From: JBLWXV01 sp048267245
GTDB lineage: Bacteria; Bdellovibrionota; Bacteriovoracia; Bacteriovoracales; Bacteriovoracaceae
DNA length: 64,000 nt
Direction of reading: 5' to 3'
NCBI GenBank assembly: GCA_048267245.1
Contig: JBLWXV010000001.1
Span: 248,001-312,000, forward strand
The notes beneath the pieces are model-generated. The model was not told the DNA's origin, ran no database searches, and saw nothing but the letters and a program-made list of their open reading frames with translations. Below, in pieces: positions 33,062-42,520 of this stretch (its first letter is position 1; every line of letters begins with the position of its first letter). The position numbers were made by a program, and so were the translations under genes.

Positions 33062-34276
33062 TTAAGGCAGCAAACTAGCGAAATTGCGTCCCCAATTATA
33101 GGTAATATGGGCCAAGCTTGGGCATTTAAAGAGGGAGAAGCGAGGCTTGAAATCAGTAAGAAGGGCACCCTGATTCTTGAGTCCAAGGGCGTGGGCAGAA
33201 TTGTGAGTGATCGCACACCAAAGTTCAGCACTATTTAGTCCAAGTGTCTTGGCACTTAAGGAAGCAATTAAGAGAAGATTGTCGCAGTGACAAGACCCGG
33301 GGTTGTAGTCAGAGGCCAGCGCAAGCTTTGCACCCGCATCCAAGAGGTCGCGCGCTCTTGCTTGTTTTTTGCCAAGGAAGAAACCTGTACCTGGAAGTAA
33401 AGTGGCAACAGTGTTTGACTTTGCTAGTTCAGCAATTCCTTGGTCCCCACTACCAAGTAGGTGGTCTGCACTGAGTGCAGAGTACTTAGCGGCTAGGCCT
33501 GCACCTTGGTTGTCGCCAAATTCATCGGCGTGGATCTTGCGCTCAACTCCAAGCTCTTGGCATTTATGAAAGAGCTTTTCCACATCGGCCGTGGAGAAAT
33601 AGCCCGTCTCATGAAAAATATCACAAGCATCAATGAGATCAGCTTTTTTAAATTCTTCTAGTAGGGGAAGGACAACCTGATCAATATAATCAGCGGAGTT
33701 ATTAAAGCTCTTAGGGACAGCATGGGCCGCCATATAAGTACGAAAGATCTGCACTCGCGATGAGTACTTAGTTCGTAGACGATCTATAACACGGGTAAGT
33801 TTGCGCTCACTCTCTAGAGTGAGACCGTAGCCACTTTTAATTTCAATAGTACCAACACCATAACTCGCAATTCTCTCAACACGCTCGCAACTTAAGGAGA
33901 AAAGCTCAGCTTCATCGATATCAATTGTGGCCTTCATAGTAGAGAGAATGCCACCTCCGCTTTGAGCAATTGCTTGATAATCAGCGCCATCAAGACGAAG
34001 GTTATATTCAAAGGCACGGTCGCCACCAAATACAAGGTGTGTGTGTGAATCGACAATTTCTGGAGTGAGAACGTAGCCAGAGAGATTAGAGCTAGTCAGT
34101 GAGGCGTACTCACTTGGAAGTTTATCGTCAGAACCAACCCATATAATTTTTTGGTCATCAAAAACAATCGCGCCATCATTAATGATGGAGAGATCATCTG
34201 GTGAGAGCCTGCGCCCATCTTTTTGATGGGCGGCTTCAAGCGTAACAAGTTGAGAAATATGACGATAGACTTTCAT
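33062..34276 (-). CDS. hutI: Imidazolonepropionase
   Basis: Third step of histidine degradation, opening 4-imidazolone-5-propionate to N-formimino-glutamate. Amidohydrolase motifs: the metal site SHTHLVFGGDRAFEY, then YGLTLESERK, HADEFGDNQGA and ALASDYNPGSCHCDN. Length 404. The start overlaps the hutU stop by one base (TAATG). It is the last gene of the minus-strand series. hutG or hutF is not present in the window, so the final step must be encoded elsewhere. Confidence 0.95.
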   Translation of the reverse strand: MKVYRHISQLVTLEAAHQKDGRRLSPDDLSIINDGAIVFDDQKIIWVGSDDKLPSEYASLTSSNLSGYVLTPEIVDSHTHLVFGGDRAFEYNLRLDGADYQAIAQSGGGILSTMKATIDIDEAELFSLSCERVERIASYGVGTIEIKSGYGLTLESERKLTRVIDRLRTKYSSRVQIFRTYMAAHAVPKSFNNSADYIDQVVLPLLEEFKKADLIDACDIFHETGYFSTADVEKLFHKCQELGVERKIHADEFGDNQGAGLAAKYSALSADHLLGSGDQGIAELAKSNTVATLLPGTGFFLGKKQARARDLLDAGAKLALASDYNPGSCHCDNLLLIASLSAKTLGLNSAELWCAITHNSAHALGLKNQGALLTDFKPRFSLFKCPSLAHITYNWGRNFASLLP

Positions 34277-35934
34277 TATTTTAGAGAGGGAAACTTAATA
34301 TTTGTCTTAGAGGTCATCGCGAGGGCCTCTGGGTAACCGGCGTCGGCATGGCGAACAACACCCATTCCTGGGTCAACGTTAAGTGTGCGCTTAATACGTG
34401 CATCCATAGACTCCGTTCCGTCACAACAGATAACCATTCCAGAGTGTTGAGAATAACCCATTCCAACACCACCACCATGATGGAAACTAGTCCAGCTGGC
34501 ACCATTTGTAGTGTTGAGCATGAGGTTGAGAAGGGCCCAGTCGCTCACGGCATCTGTTCCATCTCTCATTCCTTCTGTCTCTCTATTGGGAGAAGCAACA
34601 GAGCCGCAATCGAGGTGATCGCGCCCAATAACAATCGGGGCACTCACTTTTCCTTCGCGAACGAGCTTGTTAAAGAGAAGACCGGCCTTCTCACGCTCAC
34701 CGTACTTAAGCCAACAAATGCGTGAAGGTAATCCTTGGAATTCAATCATGCTAGAAGCTTTATCAAGCCAATTGTGAAGTTTCTTATCTTCAGGGAAGAG
34801 CTTCTTAAGTTCTTCATCGGTTGTTTTAATATCCTCTGGGTTGCCTGAGAGTGCGACCCATCTAAATGGCCCATAGCCCTCACAAAAGAGTGGGCGAATA
34901 TAGGCCGGAACAAATCCTGGGAAATCAAAGGCATTTGCAACACCAGAAATCTTGGCCCCTTCTCTAAGGTTATTTCCGTAATCAAAAACGTGAGATCCCT
35001 TTTTCATAAAGGCGAGCATGGCCTTCACGTGTGTACCCATTGTTTGGTAACTAAGTTCAGTGTACTTCTTCGGATCTTTAGCGCGAAGTTGATCGGCTTC
35101 CTCTTCAGAAAATCCACTTGGAATATAACCATTAAGAGGATCGTGCGCTGATGTTTGATCAGTTACGAGATCGGGAAGGAGCTCGGAATTAAGGACATAA
35201 TTAAAGAAGTCGGCAGCATTTCCAACTACGGCAATTGAAGTTGCGACCCCTTCAGCCTTGGCCTTTTGAGCAAGGGCAATAGCCTCGTCATATGTACTTG
35301 CAAGAGTATCCACGTACTTAGTCTTAAGTCGCTTTTCAATTCTCCATTTACAGGTATCACAACCGATAAACACACCACCGGCCATTTTCACCGCTAGTGG
35401 TTGAGCGCCGCCCATGCCACCAATTCCGGCCGAGAGAACAACGCGACCTTTGAGATCCTTGCCCTCACCATAGTGCTTAATAGCGGCGGCCATAAATGTT
35501 TCGTAAGTTCCCTGCAAAATACCCTGGGATCCAATGTAGATCCAAGAGCCAGCAGTCATTTGCCCATACATCATTAGGCCTTCAGCTTTAAGTTTATTGA
35601 AGTGATCCCAAGTGGCCCAATGAGGGACTAAGTTTGAGTTGGCAATAAGAACGCGTGGTCCATTTTCGTGTGATGGAAACACAGCAACAGGTTTGCCGCT
35701 TTGAATGAGAAGGGTTTCATCGTTTTCAAGATTCTTTAGGGAATCAATAATGTTAAAGAGCGCTTCGTGGTTTCTAGCAGCTTGTCCGTTGCCACCATAG
35801 ACGATTAGGTTATCGCGATCTTCGGCCACATCAGGATGAAGATTATTAAGTAGGCAGCGAAGAGCTGCTTCTTGGTGCCAGCCCTTGCAGGTTAGTTGAG
35901 TACCAGTCGGTGGAAGTGGAATTTGTTTTGTCAC
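34276..35934 (-). CDS. hutU: Urocanate hydratase (urocanase)
   Basis: Second step of histidine degradation: urocanate plus water to 4-imidazolone-5-propionate, using tightly bound NAD+. Signatures YGGNGQAARNHEAL, GQMTAGSWIYIGSQGI and SAGIGGMGGAQPLA are conserved in urocanase, and the catalytic-region Cys in GRDHLDCGSVASPNRET is seen. Length 552, as expected. GTG start overlaps the hutH stop by four bases. Confidence 0.97.
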   Translation of the reverse strand: MTKQIPLPPTGTQLTCKGWHQEAALRCLLNNLHPDVAEDRDNLIVYGGNGQAARNHEALFNIIDSLKNLENDETLLIQSGKPVAVFPSHENGPRVLIANSNLVPHWATWDHFNKLKAEGLMMYGQMTAGSWIYIGSQGILQGTYETFMAAAIKHYGEGKDLKGRVVLSAGIGGMGGAQPLAVKMAGGVFIGCDTCKWRIEKRLKTKYVDTLASTYDEAIALAQKAKAEGVATSIAVVGNAADFFNYVLNSELLPDLVTDQTSAHDPLNGYIPSGFSEEEADQLRAKDPKKYTELSYQTMGTHVKAMLAFMKKGSHVFDYGNNLREGAKISGVANAFDFPGFVPAYIRPLFCEGYGPFRWVALSGNPEDIKTTDEELKKLFPEDKKLHNWLDKASSMIEFQGLPSRICWLKYGEREKAGLLFNKLVREGKVSAPIVIGRDHLDCGSVASPNRETEGMRDGTDAVSDWALLNLMLNTTNGASWTSFHHGGGVGMGYSQHSGMVICCDGTESMDARIKRTLNVDPGMGVVRHADAGYPEALAMTSKTNIKFPSLK

Positions 35935-37475
35935 TTGAGACCTCCAAGTGTCTTATCTACGCTCGCAAGGATTTCGTCGCGGCTAATGAGGTTGTAAATA
36001 TTTTTGATATCTTTGTGAAAGAAGCGATCTTCAGTAATGTGTGGAACGTGTTTTCTAATGAGAGTATGAACGCCTTCAAGAGAGGGTGAAGATTTGAGAG
36101 GGCGCTGAAAATCAAGCGCTTGAGTATTGCAGAGAAACTCGATTGCGAGAACGTTTTTAACGTTTTCAATCACTTCAAGTAGCTTGCGCCCAGAAGTAAC
36201 ACCCATTGATACGTGATCTTCCTTATCTGTAGAAGTTGGCACGCTATCGACACTAGCAGGATGGCAGAGAACTTTATTTTCAGACACAAGAGCCGCCGCG
36301 GTTACGTGAGCGATCATAAGACCACTGTTGAGTCCGCTATCACTGGTAAGAAACGCTGGGAGATCAGAAAATGTTGGGTTCATCATTTTCTCAATTCTTC
36401 TCTCACTAATATTGGCGATTTCTGCTACACCCATTGCGAGATAATCCATCACTAGGGCAAGGGCCTCACCGTGAAAGTTACCACCAGAAACAACGAGATC
36501 ATCATCTGGAAAAACGAGAGGGTTATCAGTGACGCTATTGAGTTCTAGTGAGAGGACTTCATGTGCATGTCTTAGGGTCTGACGACAAGCTCCGTGAACT
36601 TGAGGAACACAGCGAAGTGAATAGGGATCTTGAACCTTGCCACAATTTTCATGGCTATTGAGAATTTCAGAATCGCTGAGAAGGGCATTGAGATTTTGAC
36701 AAACATCAATCTGCCCCGGATGAGGCTTAAGAGCAGTAATACTTGGGTGATAGGCCTTAATACTACCCTTAACACCATCTAGCGTAAGAGCGGCAGCAAT
36801 ATCGGCGAGCCTAAGTACTTTGTGTGCTTCATCAGCAGCAAGAGCGCCCAGAGCATTCATCACCGCCGTTCCATTAATCAGTGCAAGCCCATCTTTTGGG
36901 CCAAGCTTAATTGGCTTCTTGCCAATAAAGTCGATGGCAAAGGAAGAATTCACGTGCTTGCCATCAAAGATAACTTCACCCTCGCCAATGAGACAGTGGG
37001 CAATGTGAGACAAGGGAGCGAGGTCGCCGCTGGCGCCAACAGAGCCCTTTTCTGGAATCACGGGAATAATGTCGTGGTTGATGAAGTCTATTAGAAGAGA
37101 GACGGCCTCAGGGTTTACACCTGAGTGACCACTGGCAAGACAATTGGCGCGAATGAGCATGATGGCGCGAGCAACTTCTCTACTAAAGGGTTTGCCCACC
37201 CCAGTACAATGGGAGCGAATAAGGTTAACTTGAAGATCGGCCAGGCGATCTTTAGATATGTGCTTGCTTGCAAGGGCGCCAAATCCAGTATTGATCCCGT
37301 AGACGGGATCTCCTTTCTCGACAATTTTAAGGACGTAGTCTCTGCTCTTTTGCATTAGTTCGCGCGACTTATCTGCAATACGAAGGGTTACTTCACCTTT
37401 TTTAGCCTTGGCAATTAAAGCCACGTCACTGATGGTGAGGCTCTTTCCGGTAATTTCAAATCTGTTATGTGTCAT
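35931..37475 (-). CDS. hutH: Histidine ammonia-lyase (histidase)
   Basis: First step of histidine degradation: L-histidine to urocanate plus ammonia. The Ala-Ser-Gly triad that forms the MIO cofactor is seen in GSVGASGDLAPLSH, and NGTAVMN and QDPYSLRCVPQVHG are present. Length 514. The ATG overlaps the rpe stop by four bases (ATGA), so the hut genes are translationally coupled to a pentose-phosphate gene. Confidence 0.97.
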   Translation of the reverse strand: MTHNRFEITGKSLTISDVALIAKAKKGEVTLRIADKSRELMQKSRDYVLKIVEKGDPVYGINTGFGALASKHISKDRLADLQVNLIRSHCTGVGKPFSREVARAIMLIRANCLASGHSGVNPEAVSLLIDFINHDIIPVIPEKGSVGASGDLAPLSHIAHCLIGEGEVIFDGKHVNSSFAIDFIGKKPIKLGPKDGLALINGTAVMNALGALAADEAHKVLRLADIAAALTLDGVKGSIKAYHPSITALKPHPGQIDVCQNLNALLSDSEILNSHENCGKVQDPYSLRCVPQVHGACRQTLRHAHEVLSLELNSVTDNPLVFPDDDLVVSGGNFHGEALALVMDYLAMGVAEIANISERRIEKMMNPTFSDLPAFLTSDSGLNSGLMIAHVTAAALVSENKVLCHPASVDSVPTSTDKEDHVSMGVTSGRKLLEVIENVKNVLAIEFLCNTQALDFQRPLKSSPSLEGVHTLIRKHVPHITEDRFFHKDIKNIYNLISRDEILASVDKTLGGLK

Positions 37476-38131
37476 ACAAAATCTCTTAATTTTTCAATGC
37501 GTGGTTGATAATTTTTTGAACCTTCTTTAAAGACATATGAGCCTGCAACGAGATTATTAGCCCCGTGCTCGTAGAGCTTTCTCGCATTCTGATCGCTCAC
37601 TCCACCGTCAACTTGAACGATAAAGTTTGTTCCTAGCTTTTTTTGAAGATTTTTAATTTTTGATAATTTGTCATAAGTATCTTCGATGAAAGATTGGCCA
37701 CCAAAGCCTGGCTCAACACTCATAACTAAGAGTAAGTCGATCTCCTTTAAAATTTCATCACTGATAGCTTCAATGCTTGTGCCCGGCTTAATGCTCATTC
37801 CGGCGCAGGGAAAATGTTTTTTAATATCCCTAATAAACTCAAGTGGGTTTTGACAGGCCTCATAGTGGAAGGTGAAATTGTGTAGGGGAATATCCTTCCA
37901 GAAGTCGAGGTAGAATTCTGCGTTTGTTACCATGAAGTGGGCGTCGAGCTTTACTTTTGAAACCTTGGCAATCTGTTTAATAATTGGAGTTCCAAAGGTT
38001 AAATTGGGGACGAAGTGTCCATCCATCACATCGAGGTGTAGCCAGAGGTTATCAATGGAATTGAGGGCCTCAATTTCTTCTTCAAGTCTTAGAAAATTAG
38101 CGGCCAATAAACTTGGTGCAATAGTAATCAT
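37472..38131 (-). CDS. rpe: Ribulose-phosphate 3-epimerase
   Basis: Interconverts ribulose-5-phosphate and xylulose-5-phosphate. TIM-barrel motifs: ITIAPSLLAANF at the start, LHLDVMDGHFVPNLTFG with metal-binding residues, VMSVEPGFGGQSF and VDGGVSDQNA. I chose ATG 38131, with GGGGA just upstream, over a TTG at 38143 that would add four residues. It lies between fmt and hutH. Confidence 0.95.
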   Translation of the reverse strand: MITIAPSLLAANFLRLEEEIEALNSIDNLWLHLDVMDGHFVPNLTFGTPIIKQIAKVSKVKLDAHFMVTNAEFYLDFWKDIPLHNFTFHYEACQNPLEFIRDIKKHFPCAGMSIKPGTSIEAISDEILKEIDLLLVMSVEPGFGGQSFIEDTYDKLSKIKNLQKKLGTNFIVQVDGGVSDQNARKLYEHGANNLVAGSYVFKEGSKNYQPRIEKLRDFV

Positions 38132-38155
38132 ATTTTTCCCCAAAAAAAGCCATGA

Positions 38156-39100
38156 CTACGAAAGATTGTATTCGCTGATATTCTGGCTTTTTAACCCATT
38201 GATGAATTGTCTGTCATCACAAGGGCGCTTGCCCTCTGGTTGAATATGACGCAGACGAATGGAACCCTCAAGAGTTCCCACGATAAGATAAGCTTGTGAG
38301 GTATCTACTTGTCCAGGCTTGAGCTTGAGAGTTGATAGTTCCACCTCTAAAACTTTAAGACGCTTCTTGTTGAAGAATGTAAAAGTACCAGGCCATGGAG
38401 CGAGTGCGCGAACGCGACGCTCAATCTGAGTTGCAGTTTGCTCAGTAAAGTTCAGGTGCCCATCTTCCTTTTTTAGCGGCGGAGCAAAGGAGATATGGTC
38501 TTCGCTTTGTTCGCGCTCTTGAAAGTCGTTAGCAATTAAGCGTGTAATGAAATCATTGAGCGTCAGTGCGCTGGCAAACTTTAGACGAGTATAGAGCTGC
38601 CCACCAGTTTCGTGAGCGCCTATTTCAATTGGCATTTCGGCAACTATATTTCCGGCATCCATCTTCTTGACCATTCTTTGGATAGACACTCCTGTTGAGG
38701 GGTCTCCGTGAAGTAGGGCGTGCTGGATGGGGGCCGCACCTCTGTATTTTGGCAAAAGCGAGGTGTGAATATTAAAGCAACCAAGCTTAGGAAGAGCGAG
38801 GAGCTTTGAACCTAGAAATTGAGCAAAGGCGAGCACAACGAAAGCATCAACTTTTAGCGCGCTCATATGCTCGACCCAATCAGATTCCTTATTAATATTT
38901 TCAGTTTGAATTAAAGTGAGCCCATTATTCTTTGCAAACTCTGCAACCGGTGGAGCCTGTAACTTCTGACCTCTGCCTGCGGGGCGATCGGGCATGGAGA
39001 CTACAGCGACAATCTCCACTTGTGGATGATTGTGAAGCATCTCGAGGCTAGGCACCGCAAAGTCAGGTGTGCCGAAGTAGGCGACTTTAATTTTTTGCAA
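38156..39100 (-). CDS. fmt: Methionyl-tRNA formyltransferase
   Basis: Formylates initiator Met-tRNA. N-terminal motif VAYFGTPDFAVPSLEML and the formyl-THF site with FNIHTSLLPKYRGAAPIQHALLHGD are diagnostic. Length 314. TTG start with GAGGATG upstream. It begins 3 bases after the def stop; def-fmt pairing is near universal. Confidence 0.97.
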   Translation of the reverse strand: MQKIKVAYFGTPDFAVPSLEMLHNHPQVEIVAVVSMPDRPAGRGQKLQAPPVAEFAKNNGLTLIQTENINKESDWVEHMSALKVDAFVVLAFAQFLGSKLLALPKLGCFNIHTSLLPKYRGAAPIQHALLHGDPSTGVSIQRMVKKMDAGNIVAEMPIEIGAHETGGQLYTRLKFASALTLNDFITRLIANDFQEREQSEDHISFAPPLKKEDGHLNFTEQTATQIERRVRALAPWPGTFTFFNKKRLKVLEVELSTLKLKPGQVDTSQAYLIVGTLEGSIRLRHIQPEGKRPCDDRQFINGLKSQNISEYNLS

Positions 39101-39103
39101 GGT

Positions 39104-39673
39104 CTACATCCTCTTCTTTGACTTGAGGTACTTCTTAGTGAGCAGCTGCTTTTTTAAAAGACTGATGCGATCAAAGAAAACGATACCGTCTAGATGGTCA
39201 TTTTCATGTTGCAGGCAAACGGCGAGCAATTCGTCGGCGGTGAGGGTGTGTCGATTTCCATCGACGTCTAGATATTCAACATCGAGTTCAAGAGCACGTT
39301 TAACATCGACATAGACACCCGGAACACTAAGACATCCCTCTTCGCAAATCTGCTCACCCTTCTTGTTTTTAAAAACGGGATTGATAAAAACGCGAGGGTT
39401 GAAGTTTGAGAGTCGATAGTCAGTGGAACCGTCTGCGAGAGTGACCTCTTCGCGATCAAAATCAATATCGATGACGAATATTCTCTTGCTCACACCAATT
39501 TGGGGGGCGGCCAGTCCAATGCCAGGGGCCTTGTACATGGTATAGAGCATATTTCGAATGAGTAGCTTTAGATCATTATCAAAATGAGTCACAGGCTCTG
39601 CGATCTTCTTTAAGACAGGGGCAGGGTAAGTGAAAATAGGCAGTAATTCGCCTTCAAGAGTATAATTTTCCAT
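39104..39673 (-). CDS. def: Peptide deformylase
   Basis: Removes the N-formyl group from nascent proteins. All three metal-site motifs are present: GIGLAAPQIG, EEGCLSVPG and QHENDHLDG. Length 189 with a slightly extended middle (DFDREEVTLADGSTDYRLSN). Upstream of fmt in the same series; 46 bases after lptF/G. Confidence 0.97.
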   Translation of the reverse strand: MENYTLEGELLPIFTYPAPVLKKIAEPVTHFDNDLKLLIRNMLYTMYKAPGIGLAAPQIGVSKRIFVIDIDFDREEVTLADGSTDYRLSNFNPRVFINPVFKNKKGEQICEEGCLSVPGVYVDVKRALELDVEYLDVDGNRHTLTADELLAVCLQHENDHLDGIVFFDRISLLKKQLLTKKYLKSKKRM

Positions 39674-39719
39674 GGGTCAGAATTAGCATGGACGCAGGGC
39701 GATGTAAAGGACCATCGGG

Positions 39720-40826
39720 CTATGTGAGCTTGCGATTTTGATAGAAAACGACACTGATAAAGACGCCAAAAATAAGCGGTACAAGAAAGCAGGCGAGCCA
39801 CGGATTTAACTTTGCAGTGCTTCCAAGTTCTATGAGGTAGGTATAGATTAACCAATAGAGCAGGGTGAAGACAAAGATAAAGGCAAGGTTCTTACCTAGG
39901 GTATTTTGACGGCGGTTGGGATTAAAAATACCAATAGCGGCCATCAGCCCAAAGACGAGGCAGATGAGTGAGGACGAGAATTTATCTAAGAGCATCACCA
40001 TGTACTCGCTCGTAGAGAGGCCGGCCTTTCCGATGCGTTGAACGTAATTCCAAAGCGAACCCACACCAAGTGTGGTGATATCAGATTCAATTTGCCTGAA
40101 ATCATCCGGGCTCTCAGAGAGAGTAAAATTTCTCGACTCAAATTTCACAACATCTGGAAAGCCCTCATTTTCAAGAGAGTTGGTAAATTGGCCGTCAAAG
40201 AGAACCCACTGGCCATCACTTGTGTAAGTTAGTTCGCGGGCTTTGATTTTCTCGATGATTTTATAGTTTTGATCGAAGAGATAGATATCAACATTCTTAA
40301 GTGAATTATTGGTTTTATCAAAGGCATTAAAACTAAAAAAATAGCCTTCGCTTTTAAACCAGATTTTGCCGCTGCCAATCGTGGCTGCCTTGAGCCCTTT
40401 AGAACTAAGGTTTTTAAATTTGTTGGCGCTATCTTCTAAGAGAACGCTTTTATACTTGCGAACAAACGGGTCGACATAACCAGCGATTCCAAATTGTAGG
40501 AGACCTACCACACTTGAGACAATGGCGATGATGGTGAGAAAATTCTTTGTTGAAAAACCACTAGCAAAAATTGCGACCAACTCATTTCTATTCTTAAGTT
40601 TGTTCACTGAAAATATCGAGGCAATCAGACAGCTAATAGGGAAGATTTTGTTAAAGTTACTGGGAAGCTCAATAAGGTAATTGATCAAGACTTCACTTGT
40701 CGAAACATTGCCGCGAAGAAATCCACTAATTAAATTAGCAATAGTGATAATGAGAAAAAGTACAAAGGTGGAACCAGAAAAAAAACGTACCCACTCTTTA
40801 AGAATTAAAGCTTTAAGTCCTGTCAT
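39720..40826 (-). CDS. LptF/LptG family permease (lipopolysaccharide export)
   Basis: Inner-membrane component of the LPS-export ABC system. 368 residues with about three membrane helices at each end and a large periplasmic beta-jellyroll (about 125-270) between them, the YjgP/YjgQ layout. Only one of the pair is seen here, so F or G cannot be assigned. Its start overlaps the CFI-box gene by 14 bases. Confidence 0.85.
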   Translation of the reverse strand: MTGLKALILKEWVRFFSGSTFVLFLIITIANLISGFLRGNVSTSEVLINYLIELPSNFNKIFPISCLIASIFSVNKLKNRNELVAIFASGFSTKNFLTIIAIVSSVVGLLQFGIAGYVDPFVRKYKSVLLEDSANKFKNLSSKGLKAATIGSGKIWFKSEGYFFSFNAFDKTNNSLKNVDIYLFDQNYKIIEKIKARELTYTSDGQWVLFDGQFTNSLENEGFPDVVKFESRNFTLSESPDDFRQIESDITTLGVGSLWNYVQRIGKAGLSTSEYMVMLLDKFSSSLICLVFGLMAAIGIFNPNRRQNTLGKNLAFIFVFTLLYWLIYTYLIELGSTAKLNPWLACFLVPLIFGVFISVVFYQNRKLT

Positions 40827-41529
40827 AGCGAGAACCTACGAGGAAAACGGCCACTGCGACAAGGGGTGCAATCAAAACTCTAAGTAAAAGCGAGGCTAGA
40901 GGATTATTAAGGGCCAGATCCACAAGCCTGGGAGATAGGTCTTCGTAGAGTGCAATGAAATTGCGCCCTAATGTTGAACGGCGAAGGGTGAGCTCTCTGA
41001 ACTCACGCAAACGTTGAGTCTTAGGTGCGTGCGGTCCATAGAGACAGCTAGCAATGTAACAGCCCTTTCCTTCAACGCGAACCTTCTCATATGCTGTTTC
41101 AAAGGCTTTGATATTGTGAGGAAGTCTTCCTCGAATATACTTCTTAAGCATCTGAGCATTAACGTATTGATACTTAAAGCCTTGTGTGAACTTGGCAAAT
41201 TGATTGAGACAGCGAATTGACTCAAGGGCGAGCTTTGGACTTCGGTCATAAGCCTTGGCCAAATCCCAGTAAACTTGAGAGATCAAAAGTAATTCTGTGA
41301 TGTCGCGGTCTTGATCGAAAAGACTGGGGGAGAGCTCCTCTTCCTTTACATCAAAGAAGCGAGCAAGAGAGTTGAGGTAGAGATTATACTGCTGAACCGC
41401 TTTGGGAATATCATCGGCCCGGGAAAATTCCTGGGCCTTGCGAAGAACAGTTAGGCGCTTGCGATAGGACTCGACAACAGCTTCAGAGCGAACTGGTTTA
41501 GACTCATCGTCCTTTTTCTTACCGCTCAC
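40813..41529 (-). CDS. CFI-box C-terminal domain protein
   Basis: 238 residues. The N-terminal half is helical and charged. At residues 155-200 lies GKGCYIASCLYGPHAPKTQRLREFRELTL, resembling the CFI-box-CTERM domain (CFIATAAYG...VxxLRxFRDxxL). It is followed by RNFIALYEDLSPRLVDLAL and a final hydrophobic segment (LLLRVLIAPLVAVAVFLVG). The domain's function is not established. GTG start, 3 bases from the upstream barrel gene stop; it overlaps lptF/G. Confidence 0.75.
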   Translation of the reverse strand: MSGKKKDDESKPVRSEAVVESYRKRLTVLRKAQEFSRADDIPKAVQQYNLYLNSLARFFDVKEEELSPSLFDQDRDITELLLISQVYWDLAKAYDRSPKLALESIRCLNQFAKFTQGFKYQYVNAQMLKKYIRGRLPHNIKAFETAYEKVRVEGKGCYIASCLYGPHAPKTQRLREFRELTLRRSTLGRNFIALYEDLSPRLVDLALNNPLASLLLRVLIAPLVAVAVFLVGSRYDRT

Positions 41530-41532
41530 TTC

Positions 41533-42471
41533 CTACCAATGATACGAAAGGGCAAAGGAAGTTTCTTTGATTTCCTGGCCACGACGTTGCTTTTCAAGAT
41601 CTTCGTTGATGGTTGAATTTTTCATGGCGGCTTCAAAAACAAGTTTTGGTCCAACCCAACCGAGTCCAACGCCATTGCCCTTTTCACCAAGGCCTTTGTC
41701 GTTGAACGTACCCACTCTCAAAAAGAAATCGTTATAGACTTTAAGTTGAAGGGCGGCACGATAGAGTAGAGTGTCGCTGAGATTATTATTTTGATCAGCG
41801 CCTAGATCGGCCATCACAGAAACCATATCTCTGAAAACATATTGCGCACCAATGAGAGTGCGACGCTCTTCTTCAATCTCGCCAAGTGGATCAATGGCCA
41901 CTAGGCCAATTGTAAAAGAGGGAGCAAGTGCGTGGGCAATACCCATATTAAATTGCTTGTAACTCTTCTTAGTTATATTCACACCATCATCAGAGAGCTC
42001 GTCTTTTGTGAACTTAGTCGTAAAACCAATTGAGCTTGATTTGCCAGCGGCTTTTGCAATGGCAGCGACAAATTGATTTCGCTTTGAAAATCCAGATGAT
42101 GTTTTGAGATAACCAAGACTTCCGCTCACATTGCCCTTGGTATCTGTGGCAATGACTGCAAAGTCATCGGGCTGCTCACCGGCGAAATCCTCACCTGGCG
42201 CCGTCTGTGTGACATCGGCATTACCCTTTTGCAGGTAGATAGATGAAATTTTAAAGAAGGCCATGGGGGCAGGATTTAAAACAGTGGCTTCGTTCACAAG
42301 CGCACTCGCGACTCCAGCACCACCGGTAGACTTTAGTCTTGTCGTCTCAAATGAGAGTGCCTTTGAATGCGCAGGGTTGCAAATAAACGCAGCGCCGATC
42401 AAAGTTAGTCCAAGTGCGAGCTTTATTTTGAGGGATATTGAGGCATAATAGGGAGAATTAAATGGAACCAT
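41533..42471 (-). CDS. Exported FadL-like beta-barrel protein
   Basis: About 312 residues from ATG 42471 (TTG 42480 is an alternative). A long signal peptide ends near NPAHSKA. The segment STGGAGVASALVNEATVLNPAPMAFF resembles the OmpP1/FadL N-terminus (GGAGxA...D.x..xxNPA), and the rest alternates strands to a terminal aromatic (SYHW). Probably an outer-membrane barrel, ligand unknown. It heads the minus-strand series and is divergent from galU across about 40 bases. Confidence 0.7.
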   Translation of the reverse strand: MVPFNSPYYASISLKIKLALGLTLIGAAFICNPAHSKALSFETTRLKSTGGAGVASALVNEATVLNPAPMAFFKISSIYLQKGNADVTQTAPGEDFAGEQPDDFAVIATDTKGNVSGSLGYLKTSSGFSKRNQFVAAIAKAAGKSSSIGFTTKFTKDELSDDGVNITKKSYKQFNMGIAHALAPSFTIGLVAIDPLGEIEEERRTLIGAQYVFRDMVSVMADLGADQNNNLSDTLLYRAALQLKVYNDFFLRVGTFNDKGLGEKGNGVGLGWVGPKLVFEAAMKNSTINEDLEKQRRGQEIKETSFALSYHW

Positions 42472-42520
42472 TATCACCAAATCCTTTTGATAATAAAAAT
42501 ATTGCTATCTTGGAAGTATA

